From Oricola indica (GTDB taxonomy: Bacteria > Pseudomonadota > Alphaproteobacteria > Rhizobiales > Rhizobiaceae), in contig NZ_JAINFJ010000001.1 in assembly GCF_019966595.1 (NCBI RefSeq), positions 930,001 through 994,000 of the forward strand: 64,000 bases of DNA. Reading direction: 5' to 3'. Below the pieces are notes generated by a model, which worked only from the letters and a program-made list of their open reading frames with translations, did no database searches and was not told the origin of the DNA. Below are positions 51,097 through 59,757 of the stretch, piece after piece. The position numbers were made by a program, and so were the translations under genes. How positions within the stretch are numbered: the stretch's first letter is position 1; every line of letters starts with the position of its first letter.

Positions 51097-52062
51097 ATGG
51101 ACCAGCGAGCATTCAGGTCAGGAGAGAGTGCATCCGATCCGACACGCGGATCCGGTGACATCCGCATCGAGTGCATCTGGCGCGGACCGGCGGAACTCGG
51201 TGAGTGTCCGATATGGGACGAACGCAGACAACGCCTTTTCTGGATCGACTCGCTTCAGTGCCGAATCTGGTGCTGCGACGCATCGGGGCGCGATCTGCAT
51301 CACTGGCAATTGCCGGAGGTTATCGGCTCGATCGGCCTTCGCGAAGATGGCGGTTTTGTTGCTGGCCTGGCTTCGGGTTTCGCACTGGTCGACCTCGCAT
51401 CCGGCGACGAAGCACGGATCGAACGGATCGGCGACCCCGAGCCGGACCTCGCCGACACTCGCCTCAATGATGGCAAAGTCGACCGGCAAGGCCGGTTCTG
51501 GTGCGGCTCGATGAACCGCGACTTCGCTGAACCGAACGCTTCGCTCTACCGCCTGGAAGAGACCCTTTCCTGGCAAAAGGTCGATAGCGGCATCACTGTC
51601 TCGAATGGCCTTGCGTTTTCGCTGGACGGAGCGACGCTCTATTTCTCCGACAGCCGCGTGGACCGCTCCTACCGGTACGATCTCGATCAGCAATCCGGCG
51701 CCTTGTCGAACCGCCGCGCTTTCATCGACACAGGCAGCTATCGCGGCCGTATCGACGGTGCCACCGTGGATGCCCGGGGAAACTACTGGGGTGCCTTGTT
51801 CGAGGGCGGCGCGATCGGTTGCTTCTCGCCGCAAGGCGACCTGCTGCACCACATCGGCTTGCCGGTCAGCTGCCCGACCATGTGCGCGTTCGGCGGCGAG
51901 CGCATGAACGCTCTCTACGTGACATCCGCGACCTTTTCGCTGGATCACAAAAAGCTTGCGCGAGAGCCGCAGGCCGGTGGCCTGTTTGCGATCCACGGGC
52001 TCAACGCCCAGGGCATCCCAGAGCCCAGATTCAAGGGAGAGCCGCGCGGGAGGGGAAACTGA
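51097..52062 (+). CDS. SMP-30/gluconolactonase-family sugar lactonase
   Basis: 321 residues, six-bladed beta-propeller. Metal ligands: Glu in GPAELGECPIWDERRQRLFW, Asn in DTRLNDGKVDRQGRFWCGSM and VSNGLAFSLDG, Asp in RIDGATVDARGNYWGA. It would hydrolyse an aldonolactone, such as galactono- or arabino-lactone, to the acid. ATG at 51097 follows GAAGAGGAAGG loosely. The TRAP transporter genes follow on the same strand and the KDGal kinase and KDPGal aldolase are 3 kb downstream, so a D-galactose or galactonate route is likely (inference). Confidence 0.9.
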   Translation: MDQRAFRSGESASDPTRGSGDIRIECIWRGPAELGECPIWDERRQRLFWIDSLQCRIWCCDASGRDLHHWQLPEVIGSIGLREDGGFVAGLASGFALVDLASGDEARIERIGDPEPDLADTRLNDGKVDRQGRFWCGSMNRDFAEPNASLYRLEETLSWQKVDSGITVSNGLAFSLDGATLYFSDSRVDRSYRYDLDQQSGALSNRRAFIDTGSYRGRIDGATVDARGNYWGALFEGGAIGCFSPQGDLLHHIGLPVSCPTMCAFGGERMNALYVTSATFSLDHKKLAREPQAGGLFAIHGLNAQGIPEPRFKGEPRGRGN

Positions 52063-52137
52063 GGAAGAAGACTTGGTGACGTTTTCGGACGCCGCCATTA
52101 AGCCGGTCCGAAGGGCCGCAATTCAACGGAGGAGATC

Positions 52138-53178
52138 ATGAGAAAGCTTTTTGTGGTCGCGGGTCTTGTCGCGACAATGGTGATGTCGGTGCTCTATGCC
52201 GGCACGCTTGCTGCTGCGGCAGCACCACGCGTAACAATCAAATATGCGCATTGCTGTCCGCCCGATCACACCTACGGCGTCTACGCGCACACCTTTGCCG
52301 ACAAGGTGAAGGAAAACTCAAACGGTGAAATCGTGGTCGAGGTTCTAGACGGCGGCGTGATGGGCACCGAACAGGCCATCGCCCAGAAGGTACAGCTCGG
52401 CACCGTGCAGATGGGCGGCGTCACCTCCAACAATGTCGCGCAGCTCGCGCCCGCCCTCAACGTACTTGTCATGCCCTATCTCGCTTCGAGCCCGGACGAC
52501 CTGACAGGCGAAGGCGGTCTTCTGAGCTCCGGCCCTTACCGCGATGAACTCAACAAGCGCGTGCTCGCCGAAAGCGGCAGCCTGCGCGTGGTCGGCGGCT
52601 TCACCAATTCCTTCCGCAGCCTGTTTGCGAAGGACAAGTGTATTTCGACGATCGACGATCTGAAAGGGCTGAAGATCCGCGCGCCGAAGAACCCGGTGAT
52701 GACGGCGATGTGGGAATCCTGGGGCGTATCGACTTATCCGATCGCCTGGGGCGAGACATTCGGCGCCATCGCGACGGGTGTCGTGGATTCCTTCGACAGC
52801 CCGACCGATGTCATACTCAACATGGGTTTCCACGAGCATATCAAATATATAACCGAAGCGACTTATCTGCCGCTCGCCGCCGTCGTGGTCATCAACAACG
52901 ACTTCATGAACTCGCTTTCCGAGGCCGACCAGCAGATTATCCTCAAGTCTGCCGAGGAGACGGACATCTCACATGCGAAATACGTCGCCGAGAATGGTGC
53001 GCGTGTGCGCGAGGCGCTGACCTCGGAACACGGCGTCACCTTCTGTGAACTCAAGGACGCCGATGTGTGGGCCGAAAAGGCGCGCGGTGCCTGGCCGTCA
53101 CTCTACAGCCTCGTGGGCGGCGGCAAGGAATGGGTTGACGAAACCCTGCACTACAAGGAAACGGGCGAACTGAACTAG
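52138..53178 (+). CDS. TRAP transporter periplasmic binding protein (DctP family)
   Basis: 346 residues. Signal peptide about residues 1-30. The mature protein begins PRVTIKYAHCCPPDHTYGVY, and the family's carboxylate-binding arginine lies in LKGLKIRAPKNPVM (about residue 180). IAWGETFGAIATGVVDSFDS is the hallmark region of DctP proteins, which bind acidic ligands such as sialate, uronates or aldonates. Translation starts at the ATG 52138 after GGAGGAGATC. First gene of a DctP-DctQ-DctM set. Confidence 0.93.
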   Translation: MRKLFVVAGLVATMVMSVLYAGTLAAAAAPRVTIKYAHCCPPDHTYGVYAHTFADKVKENSNGEIVVEVLDGGVMGTEQAIAQKVQLGTVQMGGVTSNNVAQLAPALNVLVMPYLASSPDDLTGEGGLLSSGPYRDELNKRVLAESGSLRVVGGFTNSFRSLFAKDKCISTIDDLKGLKIRAPKNPVMTAMWESWGVSTYPIAWGETFGAIATGVVDSFDSPTDVILNMGFHEHIKYITEATYLPLAAVVVINNDFMNSLSEADQQIILKSAEETDISHAKYVAENGARVREALTSEHGVTFCELKDADVWAEKARGAWPSLYSLVGGGKEWVDETLHYKETGELN

Positions 53179-53224
53179 CGACCGGCTTCCGGCTCCGTGT
53201 TTATTGCTTGAGGCCTTCCCGCCG

Positions 53225-53265
53225 GCAGCGTCCAGCGGGGAGGACCGGTCGGTTCCGGTCGCTGC
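53225..53265 (+). terminator. Intercistronic hairpin after the DctP gene
   Basis: GCAGCG (53225-53230) pairs with CGCTGC (53260-53265) outside an inner stem GACCGG/CCGGTC (53243-53248/53255-53260). It lies in the 183-base gap between the binding-protein and small-permease genes, which holds nothing else. Confidence 0.5.
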
Positions 53266-53361
53266 GCAAGAAAACACCGCAGCGATCCGGCCCGCCGGCA
53301 ACGTGCCCCGAAGACGGCCCGGGCACTATTCGATCCAACCCTGCGTCTCGGGACATTGACG

Positions 53362-53889
53362 ATGAACCCCCGCATTCTTTCGGCATTTGGCAGGCTTGAA
53401 CTTGTTGTGGCGAACGCCAGTCTCGTGCTGCTGGTTGTCGTGCTCGCCGCCCAGATTTTCTTCCGCTACGTCCTGCATGTGGGCCTGTCGTGGAGCGAGG
53501 AGATCTCGCGCTTCGCCTTCATCTGGTTCGTCTACATCTCGGCCAGCCTCGCCGCCCAGCGCGGCACGCATATACGCGTGACGATGTTTGTCCGGATTAT
53601 CCCGGGCGCTGAACGCTACCTGCTCCTGCTCGCGGACATTGTCTGGATCGTGTTCAACGCCTTCGTCGTGGCCGCGGGCCTACTGCTTATTCAGCGCACG
53701 CTGAAATACCCGGTCTATTCGACGTCGCTCTTTCTGCCACTCGCCTACATCTACACCATCATCCCGGTCGCCCATGCCCTGATGATCCTGCGTATTGTCG
53801 AGCGCCAGTGGCGTTATTGGCGCCATGGTGAGCCGCTGATCGCAGGCGAAGGACAAGCGGAAGCGAATGACAAGGGGACAATGGCATGA
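53362..53889 (+). CDS. TRAP transporter small permease (DctQ family)
   Basis: 175 residues, four hydrophobic segments as in the family (about residues 12-32, 42-60, 80-102, 115-140). The conserved FFRYVLHVGLSWSEEISRFA and FIWFVYISASLAAQRGTHI regions are present. The ATG at 53362 was chosen over a TTG six bases upstream. The last four bases overlap the start of the large permease gene. Confidence 0.92.
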   Translation: MNPRILSAFGRLELVVANASLVLLVVVLAAQIFFRYVLHVGLSWSEEISRFAFIWFVYISASLAAQRGTHIRVTMFVRIIPGAERYLLLLADIVWIVFNAFVVAAGLLLIQRTLKYPVYSTSLFLPLAYIYTIIPVAHALMILRIVERQWRYWRHGEPLIAGEGQAEANDKGTMA

Positions 53890-55151
53890 CCTTCGTCCTG
53901 CTGTTCCTGGCCTGCCTTTTCATCGGCGTGCCGGTATTCGTGACCTTGGGCGTACCATCCCTCTACGAACTGCTGGCTTCGCCCATCCCGCTTGCCTCGC
54001 TCGCCCACAGCCTGTTCGACGGTGTCGACAATTTTCCGCTGCTGGCGATCCCGAACTTCGTGCTGGCCGGCGCAGTTATGGCACGCGCCGGCATCACCCG
54101 CGACATCATTGAGGTGATGCGTTCGATCGTCGGCGAAGCCTATGGCGGGCTCGCCATCGTGACCATCCTGTCCTGCATGTTCTTCGCTGCGATATCCGGT
54201 TCCGGTCCGGGGACAGTCGCCGCCATCGGCACGCTGCTGATTCCGGCGATGAAAGAAGACGGATACCCCAAGGACTTCGCGGCTGCCGTTGCGTCCTCGG
54301 GCGGAACGCTCGGTATTTTGCTGCCTCCAAGCAATCCGATGATCGTCTATGGCGTGCTGGCGTCCGTTTCGATCGGCGATCTCTTTCTCGCAGGCCTGCT
54401 GCCCGGCCTTCTGATGGGCGCATTGCTGGTCGGAACCACCTATCTGCTCAGCCGCCGCAATGGCTACAAGGGCAAGGCCCACCGCTTCGAGATGGGCGTT
54501 TTCCTGCGCACGGTCTACCGGTCGAAATTCTCGCTCGTCACGCCCTTCATCGTCCTTGGCGGCATCTATGGCGGCATCTTCACGCCGGTGGAGGCTTCTA
54601 TCGTCGCGGTGGTCTATGCGTTGTTCGTTGGCGCGGTGATCAAACGCAATATCGGCTTTTCGGGTATCTGGGGGGCGCTTTCGGAAGCCAGCACGGTGTG
54701 CGGTGGCCTCGTCGTCATCATGGGTACGGCGATTTTCTTCGGCGAGTTTCTGGCGCTCAACATGATACCGCAGCGCATCGCCGCATCCCTGCTTTCGATC
54801 ACCGACAACGCGACGCTCATGTTGCTGATGATATGTGCGATCCTGATCGTGTTGGGCACGTTCATGGAGACCTTGTCGACGGTCATCATTCTGACGCCGA
54901 TTCTGTTGCCGCTGGTCAAACAACTCGGCATCGACCCGATCCATTTCGGCATCCTGCTCGTGGTTACAAGCGAAATCGGGTTCCTCACCCCGCCTCTGGG
55001 GGTCAATCTCTTTGTAGCCTGCGGCATTTCAGGCCTGACGATCGAAGAGGTCTCTCGCCGTGTCATTCCATTCATCGCGACGATTATCGCGGGGCTATTG
55101 ATCCTGCTGTTCTTCCCGCAGATCAGCCTCTTTCTGGTGTCGTTGAAATAG
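53886..55151 (+). CDS. TRAP transporter large permease (DctM family)
   Basis: 421 residues with about 11 to 12 hydrophobic segments. Typical stretches: PLLAIPNFVLAGAVMARAGI, FFAAISGSGPGTVAAIGTLL, GILLPPSNPMIVYGVLASVS and LGTFMETLSTVIILTPILLP. It uses an ion gradient, usually Na+, to drive uptake of the acid bound by DctP. Overlaps DctQ by four bases. Converges on the KDPGal aldolase gene across a 66-base gap with no visible terminator. Confidence 0.95.
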   Translation: MTFVLLFLACLFIGVPVFVTLGVPSLYELLASPIPLASLAHSLFDGVDNFPLLAIPNFVLAGAVMARAGITRDIIEVMRSIVGEAYGGLAIVTILSCMFFAAISGSGPGTVAAIGTLLIPAMKEDGYPKDFAAAVASSGGTLGILLPPSNPMIVYGVLASVSIGDLFLAGLLPGLLMGALLVGTTYLLSRRNGYKGKAHRFEMGVFLRTVYRSKFSLVTPFIVLGGIYGGIFTPVEASIVAVVYALFVGAVIKRNIGFSGIWGALSEASTVCGGLVVIMGTAIFFGEFLALNMIPQRIAASLLSITDNATLMLLMICAILIVLGTFMETLSTVIILTPILLPLVKQLGIDPIHFGILLVVTSEIGFLTPPLGVNLFVACGISGLTIEEVSRRVIPFIATIIAGLLILLFFPQISLFLVSLK

Positions 55152-55217
55152 CCGCGTTTCGGGCGGGCGTCGGATATGGCAAACGCCGAGCGCCTGTTTG
55201 ACGCGTGTCGGTATTGT

Positions 55218-55865
55218 TCAGGCTTCCAGCGTCCCCGTGAAGACCGCATCCCATGCATGAACCGCCTTGCGGGCGCGTGCGGCGACATCGGCCACCTCCA
55301 TGCCAGGCCGGAAGATCGACGAACCGAGGCCGAAGAGGCGAATGCCATTGGCCGCGTAGGTTTCGAAGTCGAGTTCGGACACGCCGCCCACGGCGCCGAT
55401 CACCGTGCCCGCCGGGAGCACCGCGGAAATGGCTTTGATGCCGGACGCCCCGATCACGCTTGCCGGAAAGAATTTCAGCGCCGAAGCGCCCGCTCTGACC
55501 GCGGCTAGTGCCTCGGTTGGCGAGAATACGCCGGGCATGGTGATCATCCCATGTTCGCCCGCCCGCGCCAGCACGTCGGCGTCGATATTGGGAGCGACCA
55601 ACAGGCGTCCACCTGCCTCGTTCAGCCTGTCCACATCGGCGGGGGTCAGGACCGTTCCCGCGCCGACGAGAACCCGCTCACCAAAGGCATTGGCGACCGT
55701 CTCGATCGACAGGAAGGGATCCGGCGAATTGAGCGGTATCTCGATCGCCTCGAAACCGGCATCGACCAGCGCCTGCGCGGTTTCGAGCGCCTTGCCGGGT
55801 TCGAGGCCGCGCAGGATTGCGACGAGGCCGCGGTTCAGTCCGGGCCATGCGGCTTGACCTGTCAT
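55218..55865 (-). CDS. dgoA: 2-dehydro-3-deoxy-6-phosphogalactonate (KDPGal) aldolase
   Basis: 215 residues, class I KDPG/KDPGal aldolase TIM barrel. The N-terminus RGLVAILRGLEPGKALETAQ and AIEIPLNSPDP follow DgoA more than KDPG aldolase Eda. The catalytic glutamate is in that AIEIPLN motif and the Schiff-base lysine in SALKFFPASVIG (about residue 128). Splits 2-keto-3-deoxy-6-phosphogalactonate to pyruvate and glyceraldehyde 3-phosphate. Its start overlaps the stop of the kinase gene (ATGA), so the two are coupled. Confidence 0.9.
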   Translation of the reverse strand: MTGQAAWPGLNRGLVAILRGLEPGKALETAQALVDAGFEAIEIPLNSPDPFLSIETVANAFGERVLVGAGTVLTPADVDRLNEAGGRLLVAPNIDADVLARAGEHGMITMPGVFSPTEALAAVRAGASALKFFPASVIGASGIKAISAVLPAGTVIGAVGGVSELDFETYAANGIRLFGLGSSIFRPGMEVADVAARARKAVHAWDAVFTGTLEA

Positions 55866-56827
55866 GTGTCTTGTCCTTCCATCGGGCGGTGTCCATCGAT
55901 CCCGGTTCTTTGTGGCGCGGCGCCCGCACCGGTCAAGCCGGCGATTGCCAATGCGTCGCTGTCATAACGGTTGCAGTTGGTTCCCGCGACCTTGAGCGCT
56001 TCGGCGTAGAGTGTGCCGAGCGGTTCCCCGCCGACAAGGTCTACATGATCGGGCAATTCGAAACGGGCACGCGCGCCGGCGATCTCCTGTCCGATCATGT
56101 ATCCGGACAGCCGCGCTGAAGCGTCCGTTGCTTCGAGATCGAGGAGCAGCCCGGCGGGGCGGATCGAGAAAAGGCGCGCGAGAATATCGGCGGAAGAATC
56201 AAGGCTTGCGCGCACCGCTTCGCGAAAGACCGGCGATGCGGGATCGACGCCTTCGGCAGACATCGAATGACGCAGAACCGAATGGCGTGACAGGACGGCA
56301 TAGGCCTCACCGGTCATGAAGCTGGCGAAATCCACCACCGTGCCATCGCGTATTTGCGCCCATTTGGAATGTGTTCCCGGCATGCAGACGAACCTGTCTC
56401 CGGAGACCGGCGCGAGCCGGTTCAGGCCGAGAAGCTGTGTTTCCTCGCCGCGCATGACGTCCGGTGCGTCGGAATCCGTTTTCGAAAGCCCGGGCATGAT
56501 GCGGACGTTCCGGGCGATCCCCGGGATACGCACAGCTTTGGAGGCGATGTCGGCAAGCGCGGCCGGAACGGCGAGATAGGGTGCTTCGACCCAGCCCTGT
56601 CGCGCTCCGACCATGCCGCACATGACCACGGGGATGTCCGCGGGAACTCCCATCTCGGAAAGATGCCGCTCCAGCACGGCGTGGAATTGCTCGCGCGCGG
56701 TGGCGCCCATGCCCTCGTCGCTGCGGTGCTCGGCCAGCACCCGGCCGTTTTGGTCGAGCAGCCATACCCGCAAATGCGACGTGCCCCAATCGACGGCGAC
56801 AAGCGATGGACTGGCGGTATTGTTCAC
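55862..56827 (-). CDS. dgoK: 2-dehydro-3-deoxygalactonokinase
   Basis: 321 residues from a GTG at 56827, preceded by GGAGATATCC. It starts LVAVDWGTSHLRVWLLDQNG, the DgoK phosphate-binding loop, with GMVGARQGWVEAPYL and FVCMPGTHSKWAQI later. Phosphorylates 2-keto-3-deoxygalactonate with ATP, feeding the adjacent aldolase. A longer upstream extension is open but runs into the regulatory region and has no ribosome site. No galactonate dehydratase gene is seen, so the preceding step must be encoded elsewhere. Confidence 0.9.
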   Translation of the reverse strand: MNNTASPSLVAVDWGTSHLRVWLLDQNGRVLAEHRSDEGMGATAREQFHAVLERHLSEMGVPADIPVVMCGMVGARQGWVEAPYLAVPAALADIASKAVRIPGIARNVRIMPGLSKTDSDAPDVMRGEETQLLGLNRLAPVSGDRFVCMPGTHSKWAQIRDGTVVDFASFMTGEAYAVLSRHSVLRHSMSAEGVDPASPVFREAVRASLDSSADILARLFSIRPAGLLLDLEATDASARLSGYMIGQEIAGARARFELPDHVDLVGGEPLGTLYAEALKVAGTNCNRYDSDALAIAGLTGAGAAPQRTGIDGHRPMEGQDT

Positions 56828-57013
56828 TGGATATCTCCATCGGCGATCAGGACCTTTGCCGTCACCATGCGCGCGGATTTCAGTACGGTCCTCATAACTG
56901 GGCGTCCTCCCTCGTAAGGCTGGCAAGCCGACTTCGCCGATATCGGGAGCATCACACCCTCCCGGAGGGTCGCTCGCCGTCCGCACAAACAGCCCGAAGG
57001 TTAATTGAGTTCC

Positions 57014-57044
57014 ATTATTCGGAACCTTGTTTGATTATTTGGAA
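57014..57044 (+). promoter_or_regulatory. Tandem repeat operator candidate upstream of the IclR gene
   Basis: ATTATTCGGAA (57014-57024) and ATTATTTGGAA (57034-57044) are direct repeats exactly 20 bases apart. The first is part of GTTCC-N7-GGAAC (57009-57025) and the second of ATTATT-TGG-AATAAT (57034-57048). Two-turn spacing on one face of the helix and location in the divergent dgoK/IclR gap fit an IclR operator. The rest of the gap (56828-57118) shows no gene. Confidence 0.55.
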
Positions 57045-57118
57045 TAATTTTCCTAGTGTCAGGAGATGTCAAGGGCGTTGCGCGCGGGTTCGCCAAAAAC
57101 ACCAACACGGGAGCATCG

Positions 57119-57904
57119 ATGAGCAAGGCGCGGGAAGATGGCGGCACGGGCACGCTCGGAAAAGCGATTGCCGTGCTGGATGTTGTCGCGAACGCGAAAA
57201 AGCCGATGCGCTTCACGGACCTGCTTGCCGAAATCGATCAGCCGCGCGGCACCCTGCACCGTCAGATATCCAACCTGATCGGCGAGGGCCTTCTGCAGGT
57301 GAACCCTGACAATTCCTACGGACTTGGGCTACGCCTGCTGAAATTCGCCTCCAATGCCTGGGCGGGGAACCAGTTTCGCGAAATAGCTGAACCGCATTTA
57401 CGCGCATTGCACGAAAAAACCGGCGAAACGATCCATCTCGGCGTCCTGCAGGGCATGGAGGTGATCTATCTCGACAAGGTGGAATCGCACCAGTCCGTGC
57501 GCATGCACAGCCAGATCGGCAATGCGTCGCCGGCATTTTGCACCGGAATTGGCAAGGCCGCCTTCTCGCTGCTGCCGGACGCGGAACTGCACAAGCGCGT
57601 CCAACGCATCGTGTTCGATCGCTACACGGCGAACACGCTTCCCGATGCAGACGCATTCCTGGCCGAAATCGCGAAGATTCGCGCATCCGGCAACGCCTTC
57701 GACCGCGAGGAACATGAGGATGGCATTCACTGCATTGCCGCGCCGGTCGGCGCCGTCCATCGCGCGTTCTATGCCGGCATATCTGTGACGGCACCGGTCT
57801 ACCGTGTGGGGAGAGAAAAGCTCGAAGGCTGGGCCGGCGCTGTGCGAGACGCAGCGGCCGCAATCGAAGACGACATGAGACTTAAGCTCGGCCCCCGCGG
57901 CTGA
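57119..57904 (+). CDS. IclR-family transcriptional regulator
   Basis: 261 residues. Winged helix: GTLGKAIAVLDVVANAKKPM then RFTDLLAEIDQPRGTLHRQI (about residues 12-60). IclR effector domain: about residues 90-250 (GETIHLGVLQGMEVIYLDKV; NASPAFCTGIGKAAFSLLPD; HCIAAPVGAVHRAFYAGISV). Divergent from dgoK-dgoA and the likely repressor of the galactonate genes, sensing a sugar acid such as KDGal (inference). ATG 57119 follows GGGAGCATCG. The 228-base gap downstream (57905-58132) shows nothing recognisable. Confidence 0.92.
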   Translation: MSKAREDGGTGTLGKAIAVLDVVANAKKPMRFTDLLAEIDQPRGTLHRQISNLIGEGLLQVNPDNSYGLGLRLLKFASNAWAGNQFREIAEPHLRALHEKTGETIHLGVLQGMEVIYLDKVESHQSVRMHSQIGNASPAFCTGIGKAAFSLLPDAELHKRVQRIVFDRYTANTLPDADAFLAEIAKIRASGNAFDREEHEDGIHCIAAPVGAVHRAFYAGISVTAPVYRVGREKLEGWAGAVRDAAAAIEDDMRLKLGPRG

Positions 57905-58132
57905 TGCATCAACAGGCGAAAGGCCTGACCTTCCTGTTCGATCCCGGTTCGAGCCTGCGCATTCGCCAAGGCACAAGGGGACCCGGCCACACCGCATTTA
58001 CACGGGGCATACTGACCTTACGCAAAGGCAATTGCGCAGACCGCATTCTCCACATAATACCGGTTCCGGCAGGAGCATGTTTTCTCCGCCAAAAAACTGC
58101 ATAAAGGACAGACGTCGTCCGGAACTCAAGAT

Positions 58133-59752
58133 ATGAAGCGCTTTCTCCCCGCCATCGTTTTCCTCGTCATTGCGTTTCTGGGCGCAGGGATCACGTTCAT
58201 CGTCTACCAGGCGATCCGCGAAACGGCGCAGGCCGAGTTCGAATCGAGCGCTCAGGAAGCCGTCGACCGCGTCACTTCCCGTGTCGATCAGCATCTGTCG
58301 CTTCTCGCCGCGACACACGCCTTCTTTGCCGCCAACAGCGGCACGGTCCTCAGCCCTGCCTTCAAGTCATTCGTGACGGGACTGGACATCGAAGGGACAT
58401 ATGCCGGCGTCCAGGGCATCGGTTACGCGATGCGGATTCCCACCGGTCAGGAATATCGCGCCGAGACGCGTCTGAAATCCGATTATGACATCGACAGGCA
58501 GGTCTGGCCGGAAGCAACGGACCAGCAGTACCGAACGCCGATTGTCCTTCTCGAACCCCAGGATTCCCGCAATGACAGGGCGCTCGGATATGACATGTAC
58601 TCCGAGGAACGCCGACGCGCCGCAATGCAGGCGTCGGTCGAGCGCAATGCCGCCACGGCGTCCGCGCCGGTGGAACTGGTCCAGGAGATCACCAGCGTCA
58701 AGCAAGCGGGCTTCCTGGTCTATATGCCGCTCTTCACCGCAGCATCGACAAGCGGTCAGGATCGCGTGCCGGCGGGATTCATCTATGCGCCGTTCCGCGC
58801 CGGCGACCTGCATGTGGCGGCGTTGGAAACCCCGCCAAGACTGCCGGTCGTCCTGAAAACCTTCGACGTCACCGACAACAACGCGGTGCTGCTTTACGCG
58901 TCGCCGAACCATGATGAACTGCGCCCGGAAGATGCCATGGAGACGGCCGTCCAGGCTGAAATCGCCGGGCGGACGTGGCGTTTCGAGGTCAGCTCAGTTG
59001 GCGGCGCCGCCGAATATGCCGATTTCCTTCCGGTCTACGCCCTGTGTGTCGTTTTGGTCGTACTCGCCGGATCACTGGCGGCGGGCGCGCGCTGGCAGCA
59101 CAAGGCCGTGGAGTCGGCGATTGCCCTGCACGAGACGAGCCGGCGCAATCTCGAGGAGAAGGAGCTCCTGCTTCAGGAGATGCGACATCGCATCAAGAAT
59201 TCCATTTCCCGCGTCATGGCCATCGCGCGGCAAACCGCCTCGTCCTCTGACACGATCGCGGACTTCAACAAGTCCTTTTCGGCGCGCATGAACGCCATGG
59301 CGAATGCGCAGGATCTCCTCGCTCGCTCGCATTGGGGACGCGCCGATATGGGCGATCTCCTGACCAAGGAGCTCGAGCAGGTCTTCGGAGACCAGAAGGA
59401 TGCGTCCCATGTCGAGGGACCCGCGATCAATCTGAACGAAAGGGCCGCCCAGGCACTTGGCCTCGTCTTCCACGAAATGGCGACCAACGCGTTGAAATAC
59501 AGCGGCGTCGCGGATGGCAACGCCGAACTGAAGGTGAATTGGACCTACGAGGGAAAGGGCAGCAAGAGGATGCTGCGGCTGGTGTGGGCAGAACTCGGTA
59601 ATATCGTGACGGGCGAGCCGGAGCGGAAAGGCTTCGGCACGCGCCTCGTCGAGGCGAATGTTCGCGGCGAACTCGGCGGCGAGATCGAACGACGTTTCGA
59701 CGAAGACGGGATGACCGTCACTTTCCGCATTCCCGCAAAGGCGGTCGCCTGA
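58133..59752 (+). CDS. CHASE-domain sensor histidine kinase of the HWE/HisKA_2 family
   Basis: 539 residues. Membrane helix 1 (about 5-27), a periplasmic CHASE sensor domain (about 75-270; FVTGLDIEGTYAGVQGIGYA then the RRAAMQASVERNAATAS region), membrane helix 2 (about 296-316), a short coiled linker, then a cytoplasmic kinase core. The phospho-accepting His352 is in EMRHRIKNSISRVMAIARQT, and the ATP lid has FHEMATNALKYSG and KGFGTRLVEANV, marks of HWE/HisKA_2 kinases. Kinases of this class commonly phosphorylate PhyR in the alphaproteobacterial general stress response (established). No regulator partner is adjacent. Confidence 0.88.
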   Translation: MKRFLPAIVFLVIAFLGAGITFIVYQAIRETAQAEFESSAQEAVDRVTSRVDQHLSLLAATHAFFAANSGTVLSPAFKSFVTGLDIEGTYAGVQGIGYAMRIPTGQEYRAETRLKSDYDIDRQVWPEATDQQYRTPIVLLEPQDSRNDRALGYDMYSEERRRAAMQASVERNAATASAPVELVQEITSVKQAGFLVYMPLFTAASTSGQDRVPAGFIYAPFRAGDLHVAALETPPRLPVVLKTFDVTDNNAVLLYASPNHDELRPEDAMETAVQAEIAGRTWRFEVSSVGGAAEYADFLPVYALCVVLVVLAGSLAAGARWQHKAVESAIALHETSRRNLEEKELLLQEMRHRIKNSISRVMAIARQTASSSDTIADFNKSFSARMNAMANAQDLLARSHWGRADMGDLLTKELEQVFGDQKDASHVEGPAINLNERAAQALGLVFHEMATNALKYSGVADGNAELKVNWTYEGKGSKRMLRLVWAELGNIVTGEPERKGFGTRLVEANVRGELGGEIERRFDEDGMTVTFRIPAKAVA

Positions 59753-59757
59753 ACAGC

